Shown piece after piece: positions 24,460-36,560 of a stretch of DNA of 64,000 nt. The position numbers were made by a program, and so were the translations under genes. Each line of letters opens with the position of its first letter. Position 1 is the first letter of the stretch. Location of the stretch: positions 4,542,001 to 4,606,000 of the forward strand of contig LR746269.1 in assembly GCA_902729315.2 (NCBI GenBank), in the 5' to 3' direction. The notes under the pieces are model-generated. The model was not told where the DNA came from. It ran no database searches and was given only the letters and a program-made list of their open reading frames with translations. The DNA is from Spirodela intermedia. Taxonomy: Eukaryota; Streptophyta; Magnoliopsida; Alismatales; Araceae.

Positions 24460-27400
24460 CCAATTCACACCCCCTCTTGGTGTTTTACTTAGATCAATAG
24501 TTCCAAAATCATCTTCATCATCACATTCTTCAAAATGTTTTAAATTATACTTAGAATTGCCAACCATTCCAAATGAATTCAAATTAGATGGGAGAATAGT
24601 GGTTTTAGAATAGTGACTTTATTGAAGTGATGCTAATGGGTAAAGAAAAATTCAACCACATATTGGACCTGATGTATGAATCACAAATCTTAGATTCATG
24701 TCATGGAAAAAAGAAAGATTTAATTATTAAAATGTGACTTTATACAATGACTTCAAAAATAAATGCCAATTACCTATTTCTTCTAATAGCTAATGACATT
24801 TAGGGAAAGAACTAGTAAATGAGATATCTTAGGCAAAGATTATGGAAAACTTAGGAAGACTTAGGCAAAGATTATGCAAATGAGATAAAATCATTGTGAT
24901 AAGAAATTGATAATTACAAGATGATCACAGTAAGAGATATTGAGGATGAACTTTTCTTCCAAAAATTTATAGAGATAAACATGATTTATAAATGTCATGT
25001 TGGTCTCAATATTGACTATGATCAAGTTTGAGGTTAACTTATGGGAAAATAATATTTTCAAAATTAGATAAAATAATTATAATAGTAAAGAACAAAGAAA
25101 GACATAAGAGTATTATAGTAGAGTTATAAAATGTTAATAACTCAATATTTGTGGTGAAATATAAAAAAAATAAAGATCTACCTCAAGAACGTGGTCAAGG
25201 GATGAAGAAGAGCGAATATAAGGATATTTTAGGATGTACTCACTATAAAAAAGTACAAAACACTCAAAACCAATGATATAAATTCTATATAAAGCCTTAG
25301 ATAGGAAGCCAAAATCACCTCATAACAATGCCAAGTTCTAAGGTAAATAGAACATTGAAGGTGAATACTTTTAAGAAAGAGTGATAGTAGGATTGAACGT
25401 TAAGATCAAAAAGCTAAAATCTGTAATGACCTTTAACTCTTTTGGCAACTTTTGTGAGTTTCTTCAATCTTTGGTAAGCAATCTACTATTATTTTCCACA
25501 TCATGGATTTTAAATACATGAGTCACTGATCATATGGCTAATATATCAAATTATTTATTAAAATATAAATATGTTTATAAATATATTTTAAGTTTACTTT
25601 CTAAATTTAAAATGTGATGTTTGTGAGTTGATGAAACATAGAAGAACACCACTCTTGACAAATATTAGACAAAGTGCTAATCTATTTTCACTATCTCATA
25701 GTGACGTCTAGGGACTCTCCATCTATTTCTAATATCTTAAGAGCAAAATGATTTGTGCAATTTACTAATGATCACTCACAAATAACTTAAATTCTATATA
25801 TTAAGCTATAAGTTAGAAGTTAGTAAGATAATTCAATAATTTTATTCATTAATAAAAACTAATTTCATTAAAAAATGATTAGATAATACTAGAGACTATT
25901 TTAACTAGATAATAATAGAATAATTTCAAAAATAATAGATTATTCATAAATCCTTATGTGTCAACACACCACAATAGAATGAGGTGGTAAAAAAGAAAAA
26001 TTAACACATATTAGAAGTATCAAAAGCACTTATATTTCAAAATCATGTGCAAAATTTGTTTAGTGAAAAGCTACCTTAATAGCCTTTCATTTTATAAACT
26101 ATTTATTAACCCAAATTTTAGAATTTAGAAGTATATTAGAGGTGTTGTCACTTTAGTGACAATGTATTAAATTAATGATAAATTTAGTCCCTAAGAATTT
26201 TAGGGTGTGGATTATGTCCATAATTATTATTTATAGGTAAGTCATGTATGAATATCTTCTTAGATTTCCTTGGTCCCCCAACATCTTTTTTCCATAAAAA
26301 AATTGAATACTTCAAGCATATTGATATCAAAGTTATTCAAAAGTAATGTTTTAATATCACTAGCATAGAGAAGACTGAATAAGTTTCCATACACATATTT
26401 TACTCTATGTAATCTTGTTGATTCAGATGTGTTCCATACTCATATTAGTTAAGAATCTAATATGATATTTTACTTCTATACTCATTACTTTCTCACAATT
26501 GCATATTATATAAATACTAATGCTTTCAGCATGAGTATGCAACATGATAATTTAATGCAATAAAATGAATCAAACATATAAATTGTACACTCTAATCACA
26601 TGTTGTTTAATGAATTCTTAATTGGACATCTAGTCCTACTATATAGAATTATATATAATCACTTTCATGTTTATCTTTATATCATGTATATTCAAAATAA
26701 TGTATAATTCGTTTTTTTAATTGATCTTATGCTTGTTTTTCATCATCAAAGTATCACACATATAATGCTCTAAACAAGAACTAGTCAAATTATTACAAAG
26801 AAAGAATATAGTTGGACGTAAATAAGTATACACTATTAAAATAAAGTTGATTAGATAGTAAAAAGATATAAAGCTTGATTAGTAACTAAAAATTATATTC
26901 AAATTTACATAATATATTACATAAAAAAATTCTTCCTAATGGTAAATATCAATATAGTTAGAACCTTCTTTCTTTAATAGTGAATTATGAGTGAGATATA
27001 TGCTAATTTGATATAAAAAGTACATTTTTACATGGAGAACTCAATGAAGAAATTTATCTGGATATCCCTTAAAGATATGAGACAAGTTCAAAGGGTGATT
27101 TAGTGTATATGTTCAAGAAAATATTATGAGCTCAAATAATTATTAAAAGACGTAGTTTGAGATATTCAAAAAGGTGATGTGAGACATAGGATATGGACTT
27201 TGTAATGGGGATCATACTTTATTTATCAAACATTCACATTTAGGGAGAACCACAGTATTTCTAATATATGTAGATGACAATAATAATAACAACAAATGAC
27301 AAGAGTGAAAATGAATGTTTAAGTATTTATTGAAGGAATTTGACACTAAAATGTTAGAAAAGTTGAAGTACTTTCACAAGATTAAAGTGGCACACTTGAA

Positions 27401-28130
27401 AAGAGACATTTATTTTTCAACAAAGGTATATTATTGATCTCTTAAGGATAGAGAAATTAAGATGTAATCCCATAAGCATCTCTATAAATTTAAATCATAA
27501 ACTTTGGGGTATAGAAGAGAGTAATGTTATAGGTAAATTAATGTATCAATGTCTTGTAAACAAATAATTTCTCTCTTTCATACTGGAGTAAATATTGTAT
27601 AGTAAGTAAGAGTTCTTGGTAAATTTATATAAGACGCAAGGGAAAATTATTTCCAAACAATTGTAGAGTTCTACAATACTTAAAGAGGACACATAGTAGA
27701 TAAATTTTATTTTAAAAAATGTTCATACATATATTACATGTATACTTATATTGATTATAAATGTTTCATTATTGATGGATAGTTAACTTCAGGTTATCTC
27801 ACTCTCTTTAGGGGTAACCTTGTTACATGGAGTAAGAAATAAAAAGTAATGACTTCACTGTGAGCATAATCTGAATTTTGAGCTATTACATTGGAGTAAG
27901 AAACAATAGTAACTAGATCATGTGTATAATCTGAATTTTGAGCTATGATATGACATATACAAAGTATTATAGGAAAAAGACATTTTAGAATATCTTAAGT
28001 AGAGTGATCTGATCATGTTATATTGTGACAATGAATCAATCGTAAATATAACTTATTTTGATATATGAGCAAACTAGATATATTAAGACTTATCCATACA
28101 CTATTGAAGTGACTTAGTCATTATATAGTA
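24460..28130 (+). mobile_element. Decayed Ty1-copia retrotransposon, full domain order
   Basis: All copia domains can be followed on the plus strand through many stops and frameshifts. A 'ccaattcacaccccctcttgg' phrase typical of some plant copia LTR/leader junctions is at about 24460. Gag (UBN2-like) lies at 24.57-24.86 kb, a degraded CCHC knuckle near 25.23 kb, and a protease-like start near 25.49 kb. Integrase is at 25.5-26.1 kb, including an NTPQQNG-like phrase near 25,960. Reverse transcriptase has YVDD at 27266-27277, and RNase H runs to about 28.1 kb. Two Trp codons in gag have become stops by G-to-A change. No 3' LTR was recognised. The element is long dead. Confidence 0.8.
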
Positions 28131-28650
28131 AATCACGTAAATTTAAAATTTATAAAACTAGAAAATATTAATTTTTTAGATATTTAAAAGTATTTCTAAA
28201 AAATAAATCAACTATAATTCAATAAAAGTTATCAAAAATAGTGATAATTTTCCAAGTCCATCATAGAAATGTAAAATAATATCTAAAAATATTTTTAATT
28301 TTTTTACAAAGAATATATATATATTAAAATTTTAGACTAAGAAATGAAAATAAAATATATTTGAAATTCGTAAAAAAGAGAAATAAGGGTTGCGTACATC
28401 AAGACGACGTCAGCGCCTGACAAACGTGAATTGGGTGAAAATAGAGTTTTGTTTGGTGATTCTTACGTAAGCGATTCTAGATGATTTAATTGGTCAAATT
28501 AAGATCTGTAAAAGTCAAAAAAATCGTAATTGAATGAAGAATAGTTTGATAAATTTAAATCAAAAAATTATCATTAAATGAGATAAAAATTAAGTTGAAA
28601 CTAAAAAATGTAGAGTTTCGGCCTCGCGACAGCAATCATTAGAATTCTGT

Positions 28651-28940
28651 GTTCGGAAGGGTCATCGAATGATGTCCATGACCTCAAAAGCTCTCTTTGG
28701 ACATGGACAACCTAGGCATTTGATGGATCTCCTTTTGAAGTCTAGAAAATGATGACGGAGGTTAAACTAGTTAAAAAAAATAGTAAAATAGAGTTCTGAT
28801 GTCGCGTCGATAATGTACTAGTAACTTGAGCGTTCGGAAAGATTATTGTGCAGTGACTATGACCTCGAACGCTCTCCTTAGACAAAGACAACGTAGGTAA
28901 TCTTTAGATTTTCTTATAAAGTCTAGAGATCAATGGAATA
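28651..28940. repeat. Diverged direct duplication, period 181 bp
   Basis: 'gttcggaagg' at 28651 and 'gttcggaaag' at 28832 begin two copies of about 110 bp. Both continue with 'tgacctc-aa-gctctc' and end near 'aagtctaga'. The spacing part differs. Confidence 0.65.
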
Positions 28941-29799
28941 AGCTGTCGAATTGTCTTCGACAACTGTCATTTGGCAGAGTAGAAAGATGACGACTTTGCA
29001 GCTCTTCGACAGTTGTCACTTAATAGAGAGAAACTAGATAAAGGTAGGGCACATGTCAAGGAGTTTCATCCTCAGGTCTACGCAGTAAGGGGAAACTCTT
29101 CATCGCATCTAATACGCTTTTAAGAGGTGGTGACTCGTCTATTGGCGAATCGTCCTCTTTCTGACGACAACTTATTCATCGATTAATTGGAGATGATTTA
29201 CTTGATGACTTCACGATTTTTTTATCATAAATCATTCAATAATTTTAGTAACAATACTTTGCGAATCGCATTGACAAAATTTTTGTCGATGATCAAGTAA
29301 TTATGGTAGCTTAATCCTTCACCAGATATTTGTAGGAAAGTCACGATTTAATCAAATAAAAATACGAGTTTTAGCTCTAGTAAAATTCGAACCTATGCCA
29401 GTAACTTGCTTGCATGAGAGAGAGGGAAATAAATACGTAAATACTCTTATAAAGTGATGTCATCAGACTACCTCCTTTTGGTAAATAAGGGGTATTTTAG
29501 GTATTAAAATCTTCTAAATCATTCTGGGGAAGGTGTGACTATTAATTTAGTCCCACAATGATTATATGTCGATTGTTGAGACACATATATGATAATACGA
29601 GATTTAGGAATCAATGAGTCCATTTCTCGTGTGTGTATGACCACTCCTTGCCCCATAACCGACTGACCACTAGTGACATAGAACAAGAGTGACGCACACA
29701 TGCCCCCATTAGTTCATAATCGCTCAAGCCCCCACTCACAGCTCTGCCCTGATTACGCTTTCAACTTATTTGCAGGCTCGGCTGGTCAGCGAGTCCCCA

Positions 29800-29845
29800 T
29801 TTTTTCTATTTTTTGTTTTTTGTTTTTTGTTTTTTGTTTTTAATT
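29800..29845 (-). repeat. (TTTTTTG)n tract, possible non-LTR tail
   Basis: Four to five TTTTTTG units follow one another. On the minus strand this reads as A-rich with regular C, which is the kind of tail left by LINE or SINE insertion. No element body was recognised next to it. Confidence 0.4.
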
Positions 29846-30182
29846 ATTTATCTCAATAATATGATTACAAAAATTATATAAATTCATATAAAATTACATA
29901 ATTAGCCAAAAAATCATATTGACCAACTAAAAATCATATTGAACAAATATAAGTCTATTTATCATGAGTTAAGATTAAAAATATATTATTTATTAATTAT
30001 TAACTCATAATAATGAATACTTATCAACCATTAAGAAGAAATTAGATAACAACATTATCTCCATATATTCAAACTCATAGCAACTAGTAAATGTTCTCAC
30101 TAAGGAATTAAATGAGTCAACATTTTAAAGACTCATATTCAAGTTAAGATTAGACTACATTCACTTAAGATGGAATGCCATA

Positions 30183-30366
30183 ATAGAGAGAAATTAGAGG
30201 TCACATATAAGAGGGAGAAGGGATGTGAGAAAAGGGAAAGTTGCGGTAGGTGAGAGGACGTGAGTGAGTGAGTGAGTGAGTGAGTGAGAAAGAGAGAGAG
30301 AGAGAGAGAGAGGTGGGGGGGCAACAGCTCATCTCTTATGTGGGCCCATTAGGCCATATTCTCACA
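30183..30366 (-). repeat. 3' LTR of the deleted copia element (truncated)
   Basis: It matches the 5' LTR from TGTGAGAATATGG at 30366 to the 'tagagagaaattagagg' block at 30183, then similarity stops. Compared with the 5' LTR it has an expanded GTGA array (about 30258-30289) followed by a GA run. Confidence 0.8.
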
Positions 30367-32737
30367 TTCACCCATATTATGGATCTTACATGCATCACTT
30401 TCGACTGAGAACATAAATGTCAATTAGTCCCAACTTACGTGAGAAGGTGTCATAGGACGAGACGTTAAGACCCTTCGTAAAGATGTCTACCAATTGGTCT
30501 GAAGATGCCATGTATAGAATAGAGATTAGACCTCAAATTTGTCAACGAATAATATGACATACCATCTCAATGTGCATGGTATGCAAGTGAAATATATTGT
30601 AATTCGCAATAAATATTGCCACTTTGTTATCACAGTACATGGGCATAACCCCTTGTATTGAATAACCCAACTCTTCAAGAAGATTACGTACCCTAAGCAT
30701 ACAAGAAGACATCTCGTGTATGACTCGATACTATGCCTCATAGCTAGGCGAAGATGAAATACGCTGCTTGTGACTCGTCTAGGTCACTAGGTTGCCGCCA
30801 ACATAAATGCAATAATCAATGGTAGATTTTCAAACTTCTCGGTCTCTCGCAAGATTAGAGTTTGAGTAAATTGCCACATGAAGATTTCCATGTCGGCAAA
30901 AAACTAATCCTCACTTGAGAGCATGCATGAGGTAGGCTAGAAGACAAACTGCAACATCCCAATGAATCTCGCATGACTCATGTATAAATTGACTGAGGAG
31001 ATTCATAGTGAAGGTAATGTCAAGACGTGTAACCATGAGATAAATCAACTTCCCCACTAATCGCTGATATTGTTGGGGATCATTGAGTAAGAAAGATTTC
31101 TCATCCCAAAACTTCGGCCAGCTCTCGATTGACGATGCATGAGGCTTGCAGTCAAGAAGGCCTATCTCCTACAAAATGTCAAGAATATACTTTCATTGGG
31201 TAAGAACTACCTCACTAGGGTGGCAAGCAAACTCAACCCTCAAGAAATACTTGGGAGTCCCCAAATCATAGATATCCAAGTGTTCCTCAGAGGAATGCTT
31301 TGGTATCCTAGATGTTAGCCACATCATCTCTAGTAATGATCATATCATCAACATAGATGGCCAAAAGAGTGCAGCCACTAGCAAATGACCACTTGAAGAC
31401 AATAGGCTCAAAGTCACACTCCCGGAAATTTTGCTAGTGAATCAATGCGCTGAACTTGGTAAACCAAACTAGGGGATTCTATTTAAGCCCGTAAATAGCT
31501 TTCTGAAGATGACAGATCTTGACAGATTCCATTGGCAGCATGTACTCGGGAGGTTGCTCTATATAAAAATCTTTGTCAAGGTCATTGTAGAGGAAAGCAT
31601 TGAAGACGTTGAGTTGATGGAGTGGCCAATTAAGATTCATTGCCATAAAGACTAATATGCATATTGAGACAAGCCAAACCACCGAGGAGAATGTCTCAAA
31701 ATAATCAATGCTATACTTTTGTGAGAACCCGCGAGCCACTAGTCTTGCATTATAACGATGTATCATCTCATCAGAAATGTATTTAAGGGTGAAAACTCAT
31801 ATGTAAGAAATAATATTAGCACCATGCAACCGAGAAATTAGCTCTCACATATCTCAGTAGATGAGAGCAGCATACTCTTCATCCATGACCATCTTTTAGT
31901 GAGGTACCACCAAAGCATTCACATGAAACTTGAGAATTGATTCAACAACCAGAGAAAAGGCAAATGCACGATATTTAGGTGAAAGGCAGTCATAGGAAAC
32001 ACATTAGCAATCAGATGAGGGGCACAAGAATGACAGACTATATTCAGATGTAGGGTATAGAATTAGGTACCTTTGCAAAACGCAATGGGAAGATGAAGGT
32101 CATCTTTGAGAGTCAAACTTGCGGGAGGAGACGAGAATTAGTGGGGAGCTGATAAGGAGACATGTGGAAAGACTGGTCTAATAGAGGCAGCTGATGAAGA
32201 AGTTTCAGACAATGGAAGAAGTGGCAGCGAAGATGACTGTGGTGAAGAAGTTGAGTTGGGAGGCGGTAACAAAAGAATTTAAGTGTGAAGGTGACTAGTG
32301 TCAAATGTTGGATCCAGGGCAGATATAGGTGTAGTAGTAAGCACAACTTCTAGCAGAGGCATAGACAGTGAAGATGGTGTATCAAAAAATCGTGACTCTT
32401 CATGAAAGGTGACATCAATTGAGACAACATACTTTTGCTTGCAAGGTAGATACACATGGTACCCCTTCTGAGTGTGAGAATAACTAATAAAGACACCCTT
32501 GATGACTCATGGAGCAAGCTTCAAAAGATTCGGAGTGGTATCTTGAACAAAAGTCACACACCTAAAAACTCGTAGATGAAGAAAAAATAGGTCACCCTTA
32601 GGCTAAAGACGTTGTAGTAGAACTTCATCGCCAAGGGGAGAGGATGGTAGACGATTGATGAGGTACGTTGAGGTGAGGCAGCAGCAGCAGCACCTGTAGA
32701 GGCAATGACGGCACCTGATAGGTGCTGCAAGACAACG

Positions 32738-32990
32738 AAAAATAGGACAGCATCCGACAAACTCAAGTTAAGGCGGTGGTGGCAAAAGATAAACCCTCCT
32801 CTTCAGGCTAACAAAAAATAGAACAGCATTCGGCAAGCTCAAGCGAAGGCGGCAGTGGCAGGAGATAAAGCCTCCTCTTTAGGCAGCAGAGGCGGTGGTG
32901 TAGCGGAAAATAGGATGATGTTTGGCAAGCTCAAGCTAAGGTGATGGCAGCAGGAGATAAAGCCTCCCCTTTAGGCAGTGGCGGCAACGG
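32738..32990. repeat. Three tandem units in the copia leader
   Basis: The phrases 'aaaatagRac/gat', 'caagctcaagc', and 'gataaagcctcctctt' recur three times, starting near 32738, 32816 and 32909. Units are about 78-93 bp and clearly diverged. They lie between the primer-binding site and the remaining integrase sequence. Confidence 0.75.
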
Positions 32991-33001
32991 TAGGATCAAC
33001 C

Positions 33002-33014
33002 TGCTCTGATACCA
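33002..33014 (-). other. Primer-binding site (initiator tRNA-Met)
   Basis: Minus strand TGGTATCAGAGCA lies directly next to the LTR end. This is the standard complement of the 3' end of initiator tRNA-Met used by plant copia elements. Confidence 0.85.
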
Positions 33015-33224
33015 TGTTGAAGGAGAAGAGAAGGAGACATTGAGAAACGAGAGATAGAATTGTCTGAGTATTAGAGAGAAATTAGAGGTTACATATAGGA
33101 GGGAGAAGGGATGCGAGAAAAGGAAAAGTTGCGGTAGGTGAGAGGACGTGAGAGAGAGAGAGAGAGGAGGGGGGAAGGGTGACTGCTCATCTCCTATGTG
33201 GGCCCACTAGGCCATATTCTCACA
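33015..33224 (-). repeat. 5' LTR of the deleted copia element
   Basis: This 210-bp LTR begins TGTGAGAATATGG at 33224 and ends CAACA at 33015 (minus strand), giving the usual TG...CA ends. The primer-binding site follows at once. It shares about 150 bp with the 3' LTR. Confidence 0.85.
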
Positions 33225-33494
33225 CATATCAAAGTAATTATTTAAATTATATACATATCTTTTATTATATTTTTACCTCTCTTCGATAGAGTAGTGCATC
33301 TAGTTTGGCACAAGTGAAGCCAAACTAACTAGATCCACTTTGTGAGGACCTCGATCATTTTTGCATTTTTGCTTTCTCTCTCCTCTCTTGAGAGCCAATG
33401 ACTCTCTTACCATGAGCTGCTTCTCCTCAAGTGGTCTGCAATTGTAGCAGCTTTGACACACCATTGAGTTTGAGTATGTTTGATAAAATATTTT

Positions 33495-34745
33495 CACTTT
33501 TTTTATAGGATGATTGATTTAAAGTCTTAGAAAAGGTTAAATCTTATCTAATTAGTTTCTATTTTCCAATAATCAAACTAGACCATTTGGGAATTCAACT
33601 TGAATATCAACTAGTCAAATTACATAATGATTAATCAGTTAAGACTTGCCCAACTACCTCTAAATTGCTCATACATGTACACCACATGATTGACTTGTAG
33701 TACTGGTCATGAGCCATTTTTCTTATTTCTACATGATGATTCATTTTAGATTTAAGGAAAGGTCAAATCTCATTTTAGATTGATTGGCTAAAAGTACTTA
33801 AGGATTTGAAGATCCATTAGTCAAGCTACTTGAAGATTGGCTGGTTAAAAGACTACTTTGCCCCCTCCACATTGCGTACATGAGTACAACACAATTGACT
33901 TTGAGTACTAATCACATGTTATTTTTATTTTTTTATAGGATGATTAATTAATTTTGGATTTTAGAAGGGGTCAGATGTTGTCTGCTTCATTAATATTATC
34001 TAATAATCAGAGTAGACCAATTGGGAATTTGATGAGGTCCTTGCCTCATCATCTATGCCACGTAGGCAATGAAGCTGATCGTTGCCTACCTCACTACGTC
34101 GGAAGCGGAACTAGTAGGAAGAAGAGACGGACCAGTCTCCATTGTAGAGACAGAGCCTATAAAAATCCTTATGAGCCAAGTGGGAGAAGACATGAAAGAA
34201 GTATAGAGTATTATCCACTCTAAGGGTTTACCTGAGTCTCACTCGCTCTAAGGGTTGTGTTGAGCCTGACCCGCTCTAAGGTCGTTATCCTCACCTTCTT
34301 ATTCTCCCTGCTCCTACGTCCTACTGGAGATCTCTCGGGTCCACTTTGTCTCTCTCACTTCCCCGCGCCATGTCTCTGATCTCCTGTGGCCTCGCTTTGT
34401 CCTTTAGTGTAAGACATCAGCTACTGTTCCGCCCGCAATACTCTGGAGTCACCATCTCCCTCCTCAGCTAGATCCAACGGTTATCCTGATATCCCTCGGT
34501 CTGTACAGTACCCGGGGCCTTATCAGAGTTCAAAATGAAGATCAACTAGTCAAGCTATTGTATGACTGGCTGGTTAAGACCGCCGCTACCGTTGACTTTG
34601 GATACTGTTCATGCATTTTTTTATCTTTTATGGGACGATTCATTTTGGATTTTAGGAAAAGGTCAAACATCTTCTGCTTCGTTACTATTTTCCGATAATC
34701 AGAACGGACCAGCTGGGAATTCAACCTGAAGATCAACTAGTCAGG
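33495..34745. repeat. Diverged tandem satellite, four units, interrupted by a solo LTR
   Basis: A phrase of the form 'ggatgattcattttggatttt-agRaaaggtcaaa' appears at about 33506, 33730, 33937 and 34628. It is followed each time by 'gggaattcaac', 'gatcaactagtca' and 'tgactttg-gtact'. Spacing is about 224 and 207 bp, and about 190 bp for the last pair after removing the inserted LTR. The array ends just before the CAR gene. Confidence 0.8.
34030..34525 (+). mobile_element. Solo LTR (496 bp) with 5-bp target duplication
   Basis: It begins TGATGAGGTCC and ends GGGGCCTTATCA, so the ends form an imperfect inverted repeat with TG...CA termini. Flanks are GAATT (34025-34029) and GAGTT (34526-34530), a 4/5 match. 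Removing it restores continuity of the surrounding satellite unit. A TATA-like CCTATAAAAAT is at about 34158. No internal retroelement sequence is present, so recombination between LTRs is the simplest origin. The family is not identified. Confidence 0.8.
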
Positions 34746-34878
34746 CTACCAGGAGATAGATTGGCTAGCACCGCTGCCCCTGCCCCCTCCTAAACCAGCC
34801 CACCACCGGCGTCCTATTCCTTCCCCACCTCAGACTCTGCGAGAGACGAGAGAAAGAGAGAGATACAGAGAGAGAGGT

Positions 34879-35291
34879 CTAGGCGGCGGAGGCGGTGGCG
34901 ATGGAGGGGCCATCGAGCCACTTAAGGCGGAGCTCGATCTCGCCGGACTCGACGTCGCAGAGCCTGAGGCGGAGGTCCTGTACTATCTCGCCGTCGAGGA
35001 AGGAGACGGAGCTGTCCACCACCAGGCAGTTCTCCCCGTCCGGCGGAACCCTCCTCAGCTTCGTCTCCCCGCCGGCGGCGAGCCGCAGAGCGCGCCGGAG
35101 TCTGGCGGCAGAGAAGATCGGCCGGAGGCTGACGTGGGCGTGCCCCATCTCGTCGTCCGCCTTGAACACGTCCCTGTCGAACACCTCCTGCGGGCGAGAG
35201 ATGGAAAATCCTTGCCATTCAAATCGCGCAAACCCACCCCGAAGAAATGATCAATCTCACACCAGCGAGAGATGATGATGGTGATGGTGAA

Positions 35292-35354
<63 letters not shown>

Positions 35355-35362
35355 GGTGGTGG

Positions 35363-35397
<35 letters not shown>

Positions 35398-35419
35398 CTG
35401 ATGGTGGTGGTGGTGGTGG

Positions 35420-35457
<38 letters not shown>

Positions 35458-35464
35458 GTGATGG

Positions 35465-35503
<39 letters not shown>

Positions 35504-36514
35504 CGATGACGATGACAACTGCGACAAGAAGAAAATAATAATTCTCTCGGGTGGGTCATCGCTGATCATCACCCACGACGAAAAATTAATCGCACCCACA
35601 AAAATTGGATGACGACGAGGATGAATCAAGAACAAGAACAATGATAATGGTGTTCACGCTTGATGGGTTCGCGGAATTTCGAAAATCAGGCGTAGTGGAA
35701 TACGGGCAGAATATGCAGAGAAAGCAGGGGATTCATCTCGTTGTGTTCGTTCCATTGAGTTTCCACCGATAGAACACTAATCGAAGGAGTAGCAGAGGCA
35801 GTCGGAATACGGGCAGGATCGTCGTCCTAATCCGCTGCAGGAAATCAGCGAGAAGTAACAGGTAAGAAGACATCGAGGAGAGGGCACTCACAAGCTTGAG
35901 AACGCCGACGGGCTCCGTCACCGTGAAAGTCAATTCCTGGTTCCAGACCGGATTCAAGCAGCTTTTGATGACCTTCGTCTTGAGATACTGATGGGGAAAG
36001 AGGGAACAGCAGTTAGCTAGATTGAGCACAGATTCCGAAAGATCGGGACGAGCCAGGCAGATGAACAATCGGATTTAACAATCGGACGATGAAAATGAAT
36101 TGGATTAAAAAAGCAGCTGACCTAATTGTTCCACTCATGAAGGAGTTCCCGGACTAGGAAGGAAGAGGAGGAGATCGAATAGGCAGATACGACCATAAAA
36201 AGAACAGGAGGGAATCGAATGTCTTCCAGCTTGAAGCGTATCTGGCTCTGAGGAATCTCCCCCCCCCCGGTGGACGATGTCCATTTAAAAAACTCACCTC
36301 AATTCTTACGGATGGGCTAGAAAAATGCCTCCGTCGTCAAGTTGGCGGAAGCCGACACGATTGCTCGACAATAAAAATAGAAGCCGAGTAGGTGTTGAAA
36401 GAGAGACCTACGACCGTATGATCCAAGTTACAGAGATACTGAGGTATTTCTCTATGTGAGGTCTTCATCAGCGAGTACTTTCTCTATGGGGGGACGCAAG
36501 ACCAGTCACGGAGG

Positions 36515-36560
<46 letters not shown>

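Larger units (their letters stand above)
28131..30182. other. Gene-free DNA between two retroelements
   Basis: A+T-rich flank, then a moderately G+C-rich patch at 28.4-29.2 kb with an internal duplication and Ser/Cys-poor random frames. No coding region is supported. A T-rich tract with regular G lies at about 29,800-29,845. Confidence 0.5.
30183..33224 (-). mobile_element. Internally deleted Ty1-copia retrotransposon with two LTRs
   Basis: On the minus strand the order is 5' LTR (33015-33224), primer-binding site, leader with tandem repeats, integrase C-terminal part (around 32.4-32.6 kb), reverse transcriptase, RNase H, then 3' LTR (30183-30366). The RT N-terminal part at 31766-31479 is still open (ARLVARGFSQK, then IEQPPEY); YVDD reads at about 31,350. 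Gag, protease and most of integrase are missing, so the element is about 3.0 kb instead of about 5 kb. The 3' LTR lacks its terminal CA side. Stops interrupt the remaining frames. Confidence 0.85.

Noticed and set aside
30139-30324. A 61-codon Ser/Leu-rich frame
   Set aside because: It is generated by GTGA and GA microsatellites in the 3' LTR.
35219-35641. Frames encoding poly-Ser, poly-His, poly-Asp and poly-Met on both strands
   Set aside because: They are produced by the GAT trinucleotide array inside CAR intron 2 and do not encode a real protein.
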